A DNA stretch of 64,000 nt from the NCBI GenBank assembly GCA_043762325.1, contig JAYUMU010000174.1, positions 62,001-126,000 of the forward strand. The letters are read 5' to 3'. The translations under genes were made by a program, and so were the position numbers. The notes under the pieces are model-generated. The model ran no database searches, was not told the DNA's origin, and worked only from the letters and a program-made list of their open reading frames with translations. The number at the start of each line of letters is the position of its first letter. Position 1 is the first letter of the stretch. The stretch is from JANXSS01 sp025356535 (GTDB lineage: Bacteria; Pseudomonadota; Gammaproteobacteria; Burkholderiales; Burkholderiaceae_D). This document shows positions 1 through 8,439 of the stretch, one piece after another.

Positions 1-128
1 CCGCGGCTGATGTCGGTGCGCTGGGCCACGTCATTGATGGTCAGCCGGTGCTTGAGCCGCAACTCGCGCAATGCGCTTCCCAGGTAGCGCTCGAGCGAGC
101 GATTCTCCATCTGTTCGATATTTTCCAT
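1..128 (-). CDS. XRE-family transcriptional regulator, N-terminal part (runs off left edge)
   Basis: Only the first 42 codons are in the window. The peptide begins MENIEQMENRSLERYLG and continues into a helix-turn-helix of the XRE/HTH_3 type (ALRELRLKHRLTINDVAQ, then RTDISRG). An AGGAG-like site (complement of 134-138) lies 5 nt before the ATG. It is transcribed away from the trimethylamine genes. XRE regulators of this size class often carry a C-terminal cupin sensor domain, but that part is outside the window. Its divergent position makes it the best candidate for controlling the amine operons through the repeated element at 167-233 and 15135-15200. That regulatory link is inference. Confidence 0.75.
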   Translation of the reverse strand, partial: MENIEQMENRSLERYLGSALRELRLKHRLTINDVAQRTDISR

Positions 129-166
129 GCCTGCTCCTGTACGCCCAATTTCAAGAGTATTACATG

Positions 167-233
167 ATTTCATTGGAGTGAATATTGTTGACTGTTGAGA
201 AAATTTGAGAACATAATAGGAACAATAGTTTCC
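167..233 (+). promoter_or_regulatory. Promoter/operator module A of the TMA operon
   Basis: Bases 167-201 match 15135-15169 at 32 of 35 positions. The module contains a near-palindrome TTTCATTGGAGTGAAT (168-183), a -35-like TTGACT (188-193), an 18-nt spacer and a -10-like CATAAT (212-217). It ends in a second imperfect palindrome, GGAACAATAGTTTCC (219-233). It lies between the divergent XRE gene and the first amine gene. Repetition at the same strand orientation before the second amine operon supports a shared regulator site plus promoter. Confidence 0.7.
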
Positions 234-500
234 TTGGGTGATATATCCCTCGGGATCGGCGGCGGTGCCGCAACGGCATGTCCTGTTCTTGCAACGGGTC
301 AGACCGGCGACACGGCCTAATGCAAATTCAGCAGGCTTTCCGGCAACGGAACTGCCCTGTCGTTGGCACAACGTCATCGGCCTGTCATTGCATGAATGTA
401 CAGTATTGGTGATGCGCCGTCAGGCGCTTTTGCCCCCAAACGTTTAGGTACAAAAGCCGAATTCATCGGCCCTGTAATCACTGCAAAGGAACCTGACAGC
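234..500 (+). other. Long leader before dmmD-like gene, with short GC hairpin
   Basis: About 265 nt separate the predicted promoter from the first start codon. No convincing gene is seen. A 5-bp stem GCGCC/GGCGC (414-427, loop GTCA) is followed directly by TTTT, which resembles a weak intrinsic terminator or attenuator. AAAGGA at 486-490 serves as the ribosome site for the ATG at 501. No known riboswitch consensus was recognised. Confidence 0.4.
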
Positions 501-1634
501 ATGACGAATATCTACAGACGCACGGTCTTGTCGGACCGGCACGCGGCGCTGGGCTCCAAGCTGGAAAACTGGAACGGCATGGGTTGCGCCTGGACGTACG
601 AACAGGACATCAGCGTGTATCACGAGGCCATTCGCACCAAGGCCGGGCTGATGGATGTCTCCGGCCTAAAGAAGGTGCATGTCGTCGGTCCCCATGCGGA
701 GGCGCTGATCAACGACGTCACGACCCGCGACGTCACCAAACTGTACCCGGGCAAATCGGTCTATGCCGCCATGCTCAACGAGAGCGGCCATTTCATCGAC
801 GACTGCGTCATCTTTCGCAACGGCCCGAGCGCCTTCCTGGTGGTGCACGGCGGCGGCCAGGGCTACGAAGCCCTGACGCGCGCCGCACTCGGGCGCAACG
901 TCGCCGTGCTGTTCGACGACGACCTGCATGACCTGTCCCTGCAAGGGCCGGTGGCGGTTGATTTCCTGGCCGCGCATGTGCCCGGCATCCGCGACCTGAA
1001 CTACTTCCATCACATGCACACGACCCTGTTCGGTCGGCCGGTGACGATTTCGCGCACCGGCTATACCGGCGAGCGCGGCTACGAGATTTTCTGCCGGGCG
1101 CTCGACGCCCATCATGTCTGGGACAATATCGTCGAGAAAGGCGCCGCCATGGGCATCATCCCGTGCGCCTTCCTGACGCTGGACTGGTTGCGGGTCGAAA
1201 GCTCGCTGGTCTTCTACCCCTACGACAATTCGGAAATGTATCCCTTCGCCGATGCGCCGGCCGGCGATTCGCTCTGGGAGCTGGGCCTGGATTTCACGGT
1301 CTCGCCCGGCAAGACCGATTTCCGCGGCGCCAACGAACATTACCGGCTGCAGGGCAAGGAGCGCTTCAGGATCTTCGGCGTGCTGCTCGAGGGCGACATT
1401 GCCAGCGAAGGCGGCGACACGTTGTGGGCCGATGACAGGCAGGTCGGCGTGATCACCTGCGGCATGTATTCGGCGCTGACGAAAAAATCGATGGCGATTG
1501 CCCGGCTCGAGGTGCCGTACGCGGTGCACGGCCAGAAGCTCGACGTGCGCGGCAAGGGCGGCACGACCAGGGCGATCAGCCACACGATGCCGTTCGACGA
1601 TCCGCAAAAAATCAAGCGCATCGCCAAAGGCTGA
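501..1634 (+). CDS. dmmD: GcvT-like folate-binding protein, probable THF subunit of dimethylamine monooxygenase
   Basis: 377 residues, start chosen at ATG 501 (MTNIYRRTVLSDRHAALG) behind AAAGGA; the frame is open further upstream but without a ribosome site. The protein is a full-length glycine-cleavage T-protein/DMSP-demethylase-like fold, with the folate-site signature RTGYTGERGYEIF in the middle and a C-terminal barrel. The haem-dependent oxidative N-demethylase that attacks dimethylamine is known to contain haem, FMN, 2Fe-2S and tetrahydrofolate, and marine dmm clusters are described in the order dmmDABC. A T-protein leading this operon fits the THF-carrying subunit that captures formaldehyde as methylene-THF. 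The dmmABC genes are about 10 kb downstream, so a role next to TMADH instead is possible. Confidence 0.65.
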   Translation: MTNIYRRTVLSDRHAALGSKLENWNGMGCAWTYEQDISVYHEAIRTKAGLMDVSGLKKVHVVGPHAEALINDVTTRDVTKLYPGKSVYAAMLNESGHFIDDCVIFRNGPSAFLVVHGGGQGYEALTRAALGRNVAVLFDDDLHDLSLQGPVAVDFLAAHVPGIRDLNYFHHMHTTLFGRPVTISRTGYTGERGYEIFCRALDAHHVWDNIVEKGAAMGIIPCAFLTLDWLRVESSLVFYPYDNSEMYPFADAPAGDSLWELGLDFTVSPGKTDFRGANEHYRLQGKERFRIFGVLLEGDIASEGGDTLWADDRQVGVITCGMYSALTKKSMAIARLEVPYAVHGQKLDVRGKGGTTRAISHTMPFDDPQKIKRIAKG

Positions 1635-1650
1635 TTCGCGCGTTGCACCG

Positions 1651-1678
1651 GGTGGCGTCATCGGACGATGACGCCACC
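1651..1678 (+). other. Perfect 12-bp intercistronic hairpin
   Basis: GGTGGCGTCATC (1651-1662) pairs perfectly with GATGACGCCACC (1667-1678) around a 4-nt loop GGAC, 17 nt after the dmmD-like stop. There is no U tract, so it is more likely an mRNA-stabilising or partial-termination structure that sets different levels of dmmD and tmd. Confidence 0.6.
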
Positions 1679-1746
1679 GGCGGCCTGATCCGATCGGCGT
1701 GCCACCACGGCATGCGCCACTACCCATTCCACACTGGAGACACACG

Positions 1747-3948
1747 ATGGCACGCGACCCAAAATACGACATCCTGTTCGAGCCGATCAAGATCGGTCCG
1801 AAGACGCTGAAGAACCGTTTCTACCAGGTGCCGCATTGCATCGGCGCCGGCTCCGACCGGCCCGGCTTCCAGGCAGCGCACCGCGGCATCAAGGCCGAAG
1901 GCGGCTGGGCCGGCATCAACACCGAATACTGTTCGATCCATCCGGAAGCCGATGACACCCATCGCCTGTCGGCGCGCCTGTGGGATGACGGCGATGTCCA
2001 CAACCTGCGCGCGATGTGCGACAACGTCCACGCCCACGGCGCCTTAGCCGGTGTCGAGATGTGGTACGGCGGCGCGCATGCGCCCAACATGGAGTCGCGC
2101 GCGACACCGCGCGGCCCGAGCCAGTTCAATTCCGAATTCGAGAACCTGAGCTACTGCAAGGCGATGGACCTGGACGACATCCTGATGGTCCAGAACTATT
2201 ACGTCGAGGCAGCGCTGCGCGCACGCGACGCCGGTTTCGACATCGTCTACGTCTATGGCGCGCACTCGTACCTGCCGCTGCAGTTTCTCTCGCCTTACTA
2301 CAACAAGCGCACCGACAAGTATGGCGGCGCGTTCGAAAACCGCGCCCGCTTCTGGATCGAGACGCTGGAAAAGGTCAAGCGCGCCGTGCCCGACTGTGCG
2401 CTGGCGACCCGGTTTGCGGTCGACTCCCTGTACGGCGCCAGCGGCATCGAAGTCGAAGAAGACGGCATGCGCTTTGCCGCGCTGGCCGACCCGATTGTCG
2501 ACCTCTGGGACGTCGATGTCGGCGACATCGCAGAGTGGGGCGAAGACGCCGGGCCGTCGCGTTTCAACGCCCAGGGTCACCAGGTTCCCTGGACCCGGTT
2601 CATCAAGCAGGTCGCGAAAAAACCGGTGCTCGGCGTCGGCCGTTTCGTCGACCCGGAAAAGATGACCGAGATCGTACGCAACGGCTGGGCCGACATCATC
2701 GGCGCGGCGCGGCCGTCGATTGCCGACCCGTTCTTGCCGAACAAGATCGATGAAGGCCGCGTCGAGGACATTCGCGTGTGCATCGGTTGCAACGTCTGCA
2801 TCTCGCGCTGGGAAATCGGCGGCCCGCCGATGATCTGCACCCAGAATGCGACCGCAGGCGAAGAGTACCGGCGCGGCTGGCATCCGGAAAAATTCCCGAA
2901 GAAGACGTCGGACGACGCCGTGCTGGTCGTCGGCGCCGGCCCGGCCGGCTCCGAAGCGGCGCGCGTTCTGCTCGAGCGCGGCTACACCGTCCACCTGTAC
3001 GACACGGCCCTGAAAATCGGCGGCCACCTCAACCAGGTCGTCACCCTGCCGGGACTGGCGGAGTGGGGCTACCACCGCGACTATCGCGAGACCCAGATCG
3101 CCAAGCTGATCAAGAAGAGCAAGCAATCCCAGGTTGCCCTCGGCCAGAAGCCGCTGACAGCCACCATGGCGCTCGAATACGGCGCCGACAAGATCGTCAT
3201 CGCCACCGGTTCGTCCTGGAACACCGACGGCACCAACGGCCTGACCCACGACGCGATACCGGGCATCGACACCGCGCTGCCGTACATCCTCAGCCCCGAG
3301 CAGGTCCTGGAAGGCAAGAAGAAGATCGGCAAGCGGGTCGTCATCCTCAACGCCGATACCTACTTCATGGCGCCTTCCCTGGCCGAGAAGCTGGCCAAGG
3401 AAGGCCATGAGGTAACGGTCGTCTCGGGCGTGCACATGGGTCACTACATGCACTTCACGCTCGAGTATCCGAACATGATGCGGCGCCTGCATGAACTGAA
3501 GGTCACGGAAATCGGCGACCATTTCGCCTCCCGCGTCGAGGAAGGCCGCATCGAGATCTACAACCTGTGGGGCGACGGATCGGTGCGCACCTACCAGGGC
3601 CCGGGCAAGCTGCCGCGGCGGGTCAACGACAGCCATCGCTGGCTCGACTTCGACTCGCTCGTCGTGGTCACCGGCCGCCATTCGGAAGACGCGCTGTATC
3701 TCGAACTCAAGGCCAGGCAGGGCGAATGGGCCGGCAACGACGTCAAGGCGGTCTACCTGATCGGTGACGCCGAAGCGCCGCGCCTGATTGCCGACGCAAC
3801 CTTCACCGGCCACCGGGTGGCGCGCGAAATCGAGGAAGCCGATCCGCAGCATCCGCTGCCGTACAAGCGTGAAGTCGCCTTCTGGGGTACGCCACGGCTG
3901 AAGGCGGACGGCTTTACCAAGGATACGGAAATCGTCTTCAAGCTGTAA
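1747..3948 (+). CDS. tmd: Trimethylamine dehydrogenase (FMN, 4Fe-4S, ADP)
   Basis: 733 residues; ATG 1747 follows GGAG at 7 nt. Catalyses TMA + H2O -> DMA + formaldehyde with electrons to ETF. It closely matches Methylophilus W3A1 TMADH, as recalled, from MARDPKYDILFEP to near the C-terminus. In mature numbering (Met removed) the key residues are present: Cys30 for 6-S-cysteinyl FMN, Tyr169 and His172 (YGAHSY), the Trp264/Asp267 segment (DIAEWGEDAG), and 4Fe-4S cysteines in CIGCNVC plus a later Cys. The bowl residues Tyr60 (NTEYCSI), Ser74 and Trp105 (VEMWYGG) are the TMADH set; dimethylamine dehydrogenase is reported to have Gln, Thr and Phe there. The N-terminal TIM barrel is followed by the disulfide-reductase-like half (VLVVGAGPAGSEAARVL). 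Cytoplasmic. Confidence 0.95.
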   Translation: MARDPKYDILFEPIKIGPKTLKNRFYQVPHCIGAGSDRPGFQAAHRGIKAEGGWAGINTEYCSIHPEADDTHRLSARLWDDGDVHNLRAMCDNVHAHGALAGVEMWYGGAHAPNMESRATPRGPSQFNSEFENLSYCKAMDLDDILMVQNYYVEAALRARDAGFDIVYVYGAHSYLPLQFLSPYYNKRTDKYGGAFENRARFWIETLEKVKRAVPDCALATRFAVDSLYGASGIEVEEDGMRFAALADPIVDLWDVDVGDIAEWGEDAGPSRFNAQGHQVPWTRFIKQVAKKPVLGVGRFVDPEKMTEIVRNGWADIIGAARPSIADPFLPNKIDEGRVEDIRVCIGCNVCISRWEIGGPPMICTQNATAGEEYRRGWHPEKFPKKTSDDAVLVVGAGPAGSEAARVLLERGYTVHLYDTALKIGGHLNQVVTLPGLAEWGYHRDYRETQIAKLIKKSKQSQVALGQKPLTATMALEYGADKIVIATGSSWNTDGTNGLTHDAIPGIDTALPYILSPEQVLEGKKKIGKRVVILNADTYFMAPSLAEKLAKEGHEVTVVSGVHMGHYMHFTLEYPNMMRRLHELKVTEIGDHFASRVEEGRIEIYNLWGDGSVRTYQGPGKLPRRVNDSHRWLDFDSLVVVTGRHSEDALYLELKARQGEWAGNDVKAVYLIGDAEAPRLIADATFTGHRVAREIEEADPQHPLPYKREVAFWGTPRLKADGFTKDTEIVFKL

Positions 3949-4091
3949 TTTCGCTCGCGCGCCGGGTTTGGGCGCTTGCCTCGGTGCTGCAGAAGCGGGC
4001 AGGAGGCAAGCACGCGGCAAGCACGCACAGGCAATACAGGACGGGTACGCACAGGCGTGCGGCCCGCCTTTCCCAGACAAAGAGGGCAGAG

Positions 4092-6251
4092 ATGCAAAAT
4101 CCCGCGATGACGAGTGCCGTCGATCCGCAACTGATCACACGGATCCTGTTCCAGGGCCACTCGGATTTTCTCATCGTGCTGTTCTACCTGATCGGTTACG
4201 CCGCCATCGCAACGTTTTGCTGGGGCGTGTACGTCACCGGCTTTCGCAAGTATTCGCGCGGCCAGCCAATCCGGTTTTCGGAATTGCGGCAACGCTTCGT
4301 CGCGTTGCTCGGCACCGTACTGTCGCACCGCACCCTGCGGCGGCGCGACCGCGGCGCCGGCCGCGCCCACGCCATGATCTTCTTCGGCTTCGTGGTGCTG
4401 TTCACCGGCACCTCGATCATCACGCTGCAGGCCGACATCACCGAGCGGCTGTTCGGCTACAAATTCTGGTACGGCAATTTCTATCTCGGCTTTTCCCTGG
4501 TGCTCGACGTTGCCGGCGTCGGCTTTCTCGGCGGGATGCTGTACATGATGAACCGCCGCAAGTGGATGAAGCTGCCCAAGCTCGATTACCGCCGGCCCGA
4601 CCGCGCGCCGGACGAGGCGCAGTTCGACCGCGACCGGTATCGCCGGGAAGACTGGGCGTTCCTGTGGATACTGGTATTGATCGGGGTGACCGGTTACCTG
4701 CTCGAAGGCGCGCGCCAGGTCTGGCTGCAGGACGATCCCACGGTCTGGCCGGTGCGCTGGTGGCAGCCGTTCGGCACGCTGGTGAGTTACGCCCTGATCG
4801 AGCTGGGCGTGACGGCGGACGGCGCCCATGGCTTTCGCACGGCGCTCTGGTGGTTCCACGGCATGCTGGCCCTGTCGTTCATCGCGGTGCTGCCGTGGAC
4901 GAAGGCCAAGCATATCTTTACCTCCATCGGCTCGCTGATGTTCAAGGACCTGCGGGCGGCGCAGCAGCTGCCCAAGACCGACCCGACGGCCGACAAGATC
5001 GGCTACGGCAAGATCACCGATTTCACCTGGAAGCACCTGCTCAACCTCGACGCCTGCACCAAGTGCGGCCGCTGTCATGAAGCCTGCCCGGCAACCGCGA
5101 CCGGCTATCCGCTGAGCCCGCGCGACTTCATCCTGACGCTGCGCGAATTCGCCAATCACGCCCTGCAAAACGGCGCCATGCCCGACGAGGAAGCGCTGGT
5201 GGTGCACGGCCGCGGATCGAACCAGGTGTTTGCCGAAACCTTGTGGTCCTGCCGCACCTGCATGGCCTGCGTGGAGATCTGCCCGGTGGCCGTCGAGCAT
5301 GTGCCGATCATCGTGCAGATGCGCCGCAAGCTCGTCGAAGACGGCGACATGGATCCGTTGCTGCAGAAAACCCTGCAGGGCATTGCGAAAAACGGCAACT
5401 CGTTCAACGAGTCCCGGCGCAAGCGCGCCGCCTGGACCAAGAAGCTGCCCTTCGAGATCAAGGATGCCCGCAAGGAGCAGGTCGATTTTGCCTGGTTCGT
5501 CGGCGACTACGCCTCCTTCGATCCGCGCAACCAGAAGGTGTCGCAGAGCTTCGCAAAGATACTGCACCACATCGGCATGGACTTCGGCATCTTCTACGAA
5601 GGCGAATCGAATTCGGGCAACGACGTGCGCCGCGTGGGGGAAGAAGGCCTGTATGAAATGCTGGCCGAAAACAACATCGCCATGTTGAAGCAGTCGATCT
5701 TCAACAAGGTGATCACGACCGACCCGCATTCCTACAACACCATCAAGAACGAATATCCCGACTTTGGCGGCGCGGTGGAAATCGAGCATTACACCTCGGT
5801 GGTCAAGCGCCTGATCGACGACGGCGTCATCAAGCTCAGGAAAAAGCTGGACTATCGCGTGACCTTCCACGACCCCTGCCACCTGGGCCGCTACAACAAG
5901 GGCTACGAGCCGCCGCGCGACATCCTCAAGGCGCTCGGCTGCGAGCTGGTCGAGATGGCGCGTTCGCGCGACAACTCCTTCTGCTGCGGCGCCGGCGGCG
6001 GGCGCATCTGGATGCCCGATCCGGTGGGCATCGACAAGCCTTCGCAGAACCGCATGCACGAAGCCGCGCAGATCGAGGGCCTGCAGATTTTCGTGGTGTG
6101 CTGTCCGAAAGACCTGACCATGTTCGAGGATGGCCTGAAGACGGCGGGCTACGAAGGCAAGTTCATCGTCAAGGAACTGATCGAACTGCTCGACGAAGCC
6201 ATGGAGCTGGCCGAGCCGGTGGCTGCCGCGCCGCAGCTGGAACACGCCTGA
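4092..6251 (+). CDS. Membrane-bound Fe-S oxidoreductase (DgcB/HdrD-like), probable ETF:quinone link
   Basis: 719 residues, ATG 4092 after GAGGG. The N-terminal 280 residues carry about five membrane helices of the NarI-like type (for example 26-48, 95-114, 131-152, 190-205, 252-269). Two 4Fe-4S motifs follow: CTKCGRCHEACP (322-333) and CRTCMACVEICP (about 386-397). The C-terminal half has heterodisulfide-reductase CCG features, DPCHLGR (about 592) and CCGAGGG (about 631). Related proteins (DgcB, EtfX-like) accept electrons from ETF or flavin dehydrogenases and pass them to quinone. Placement between tmd and etfBA supports that role; the exact acceptor is inferred. The next gene starts 1 nt after the stop. 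Confidence 0.8.
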   Translation: MQNPAMTSAVDPQLITRILFQGHSDFLIVLFYLIGYAAIATFCWGVYVTGFRKYSRGQPIRFSELRQRFVALLGTVLSHRTLRRRDRGAGRAHAMIFFGFVVLFTGTSIITLQADITERLFGYKFWYGNFYLGFSLVLDVAGVGFLGGMLYMMNRRKWMKLPKLDYRRPDRAPDEAQFDRDRYRREDWAFLWILVLIGVTGYLLEGARQVWLQDDPTVWPVRWWQPFGTLVSYALIELGVTADGAHGFRTALWWFHGMLALSFIAVLPWTKAKHIFTSIGSLMFKDLRAAQQLPKTDPTADKIGYGKITDFTWKHLLNLDACTKCGRCHEACPATATGYPLSPRDFILTLREFANHALQNGAMPDEEALVVHGRGSNQVFAETLWSCRTCMACVEICPVAVEHVPIIVQMRRKLVEDGDMDPLLQKTLQGIAKNGNSFNESRRKRAAWTKKLPFEIKDARKEQVDFAWFVGDYASFDPRNQKVSQSFAKILHHIGMDFGIFYEGESNSGNDVRRVGEEGLYEMLAENNIAMLKQSIFNKVITTDPHSYNTIKNEYPDFGGAVEIEHYTSVVKRLIDDGVIKLRKKLDYRVTFHDPCHLGRYNKGYEPPRDILKALGCELVEMARSRDNSFCCGAGGGRIWMPDPVGIDKPSQNRMHEAAQIEGLQIFVVCCPKDLTMFEDGLKTAGYEGKFIVKELIELLDEAMELAEPVAAAPQLEHA

Positions 6252-6252
6252 C

Positions 6253-7623
6253 ATGACGGCCGCGAGCGCGCCTGACGTCTTCGCGGCCCGCGCAGTGCAG
6301 GCCCATGACGTACACGCCGCCTGCGCGCTCTACGACCTGGTGTCGCCGCCGCTGCGCCGCCAGCTCGACGCGATCGTCTTCGGCAGCCGGCGCCAGCGCA
6401 TGCAGGTGGCGGCCCTTGCCGTTGCGCCGCGCTCGATCCTCATGCAGATGTGCGGCGACGCCGAGCCGATGCTGGCGCGCCGCCTGGCGCGCAATCCGCG
6501 CCTGGCGGCCGACGACCTGGTGCGGCTGGCACACGGACAGGACGGCGTGGTGCTGGCGCGCATTGCGTCGCTGCAGGCGGCGCCGGCGCAGCTGCTGGCG
6601 CTGCTGGCAACGCACCCCGAGGCAACGGTGCGGGAGCGCGTGGCAGCCCATCCGGGCGCGCCGCAACCGGTGCTCGCTGCCCTGGCTGCCGATCCGAGCC
6701 GGGCAGTGCGCCTGACGCTGGCCTGCAACCCGGCCACGCCGACGGCAACTCTCGCTTGCCTGTGGTCGGACGACGATTGCCTCAATCAACTGATCCTGCA
6801 TCATCCGCAGTGTCCGCCGTCGCGCCTGCAGGAGCTGCATGCGGCACCGCTGCTGGCGGCCGCGCAGGCACGCCACCGCGCCACGCCGCCGGCGATCCTG
6901 GAACGTTTGCTGGCCTCGCCCGAGGCGCCGGTCAGGGCTGCCGCGACCCGCAATCCGATGCTCGCGCAGCCGCTGGCCGAACGCAGCGCATGCGACCGGG
7001 CGATCCTGGTGCGGCGCGCCCTGGCGCGCCGGTCCGGCCTGGACCTGCGGGTGCAGCAGCAGCTGGCGCAGGACCCGGACGAATGGGTGCGGCGCTGGCT
7101 GGCGCGCAGCATCGGCACGCAGGATGCGGTGCTGCAGCAGCTGGCCATGGACGCCAGTGCGGCGGTGCGGCGCGCCGTGGCGCGGGCCGTGCGGTGCCCG
7201 CCGGCGCTGTGGCCGGTACTGGCCGGCGACAGCTGCGCCTGGGTGCGCGCCGGCATTGCCTGCCGCACGGACTTGCCGGGCGCGATCATCGCGCAGCTGG
7301 CCGGCGACGTCGATATCGATGTCCAGGCCGGGCTGTCCCGGCAGCGTCATGCGCCGCTGGCCCTGCTGCAGGCGAACGCCGCGCATGCCGACGCCGACGT
7401 GCGCCGCGCCGTCATTCTCAATGTCCATGCGCCAGCGGCGGTGCTGCATGCGATGGTCGACGATGTCTATCCGCTGAACCGTTTTCTCCTTTTGCGCCAT
7501 GCCAACCTGGCAGCGGCGGACCGCCTGCAGTTTTCCGGCGACCCCGACCCGCAGGTGCGGTTTGCCTTCTTCACATCCCTGCCGACCAGTCCGGCTCCCT
7601 CCACCACGCCAGTGCAATCCTGA
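6253..7623 (+). CDS. LRV/HEAT-like repeat protein of unknown function
   Basis: 456 residues, starting 1 nt after the Fe-S oxidoreductase stop and ending 19 nt before etfB, so it is probably translated with both. The whole chain is built from short alpha repeats of about 22-25 residues with recurring patterns such as L.LLATHPEATVRERVAAHP and LAQDPDEWVRRWLARS, typical of leucine-rich-variant (LRV) or HEAT-like solenoids. No signal peptide or membrane segment is visible. LRV proteins can carry an N-terminal 4Fe-4S domain, but no Cys cluster of that kind is seen. The position suggests a scaffold or assembly factor for TMADH, ETF or the Fe-S protein. I do not recognise a named family member. Confidence 0.75.
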   Translation: MTAASAPDVFAARAVQAHDVHAACALYDLVSPPLRRQLDAIVFGSRRQRMQVAALAVAPRSILMQMCGDAEPMLARRLARNPRLAADDLVRLAHGQDGVVLARIASLQAAPAQLLALLATHPEATVRERVAAHPGAPQPVLAALAADPSRAVRLTLACNPATPTATLACLWSDDDCLNQLILHHPQCPPSRLQELHAAPLLAAAQARHRATPPAILERLLASPEAPVRAAATRNPMLAQPLAERSACDRAILVRRALARRSGLDLRVQQQLAQDPDEWVRRWLARSIGTQDAVLQQLAMDASAAVRRAVARAVRCPPALWPVLAGDSCAWVRAGIACRTDLPGAIIAQLAGDVDIDVQAGLSRQRHAPLALLQANAAHADADVRRAVILNVHAPAAVLHAMVDDVYPLNRFLLLRHANLAAADRLQFSGDPDPQVRFAFFTSLPTSPAPSTTPVQS

Positions 7624-7642
7624 CCAGACAGATGAAACACCA

Positions 7643-8437
7643 ATGAAAATTCTAATCGCAGTAAAACAGGTTTCGGTCCTGGAAGAAGACTTCGAACTTG
7701 CCGCCGACGGCCGCGGCATCGACGCCGATTTCCGCAGTTTCGATTTGAACGAGTGGGACGACTACTCGCTGGAAGAGGCGTTGCTGATCAAGGAAGCCGG
7801 CGCCGACGGCGCGGTCGAAGTGGTGGTCGTGACGATCGGCGACGACGACGCCGTCGATGGCCTGCGCAAGTGCCTGGCCAAGGGCGCCGACCGTGCCATC
7901 CGCGTCTGGGACGACGCCCTCGAAGGGTCCGATCCGGTGGCCATCGGCCGCGTGCTGGCAAAGGTCGCGGGCAAGGAGGCGCCGGACTTCTTCTTTGCCG
8001 GCGTGCAGTCGTCGGACTTCGCCTTCGGCGCGACGGGTCTTGCCACGGCCGGATTGCTCGGCTGGCCGCACGTTGCGGTGGTATCGAAATTCGAGCTCGA
8101 CGGCAAGACCGCCAAAGTCCGGCGCGAACTCGAGGGCGGCCTGGAGGAAGCGATGGAAGTCGACCTGCCGGCCGTGTTCACGATCCAGCTGGGCATCAAC
8201 AAGCCGCGCTACGCCTCGCTGCGCGGCATCAAGCAGGCGGCGGCGCGAACCATCGAAGCGCTCTCGATGACCGAACTCGGGCTCGGTCCCGACCAGGTCG
8301 GCGAGGCGGGATCGGCCTGCCGCGTGCGCCGCATGTACGTACCCGAAAAAACCGGCGGCGCCGAGATCATCGAAGGCACCCCCGCCGAGCAGGCCGCCAG
8401 GCTGGCTGACATCATCAAACAATTCAAAGGAGCATGA
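7643..8437 (+). CDS. etfB: Electron transfer flavoprotein beta subunit
   Basis: 264 residues from ATG 7643 (MKILIAVKQVSVLEEDFEL); the open frame extends upstream into the LRV gene, but family alignment fixes this start. It resembles the small subunit of W3A1 ETF, the physiological acceptor of TMADH: DLNEWDDYSLEEAL, LRKCLAKGADRA, FAGVQSSD and QLGINKPRYASLRGIKQA. With EtfA it forms a heterodimer carrying FAD and AMP that takes electrons from TMADH. The stop is 2 nt before the preferred etfA start. Confidence 0.95.
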   Translation: MKILIAVKQVSVLEEDFELAADGRGIDADFRSFDLNEWDDYSLEEALLIKEAGADGAVEVVVVTIGDDDAVDGLRKCLAKGADRAIRVWDDALEGSDPVAIGRVLAKVAGKEAPDFFFAGVQSSDFAFGATGLATAGLLGWPHVAVVSKFELDGKTAKVRRELEGGLEEAMEVDLPAVFTIQLGINKPRYASLRGIKQAAARTIEALSMTELGLGPDQVGEAGSACRVRRMYVPEKTGGAEIIEGTPAEQAARLADIIKQFKGA

Positions 8438-8439
8438 GC

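Noticed and set aside
501..1634. DMSP demethylase DmdA or housekeeping GcvT
   Set aside because: Position at the head of the TMA/DMA genes and the known THF content of Dmm favour a DmmD-like role, though DmdA-like chemistry cannot be fully excluded.
1747..3948. Dimethylamine dehydrogenase
   Set aside because: Tyr60, Ser74 and Trp105 match TMADH rather than the DMADH set.
4092..6251. Dimethylglycine demethylase (dgcAB) operon
   Set aside because: The neighbour is a TMADH with all TMADH signature residues, not DgcA, and no glycine-betaine genes are present.
3753..6254. 833-codon reverse open frame across the Fe-S oxidoreductase
   Set aside because: The forward frame has complete Fe-S motifs and membrane segments; the reverse is low-complexity shadow sequence.
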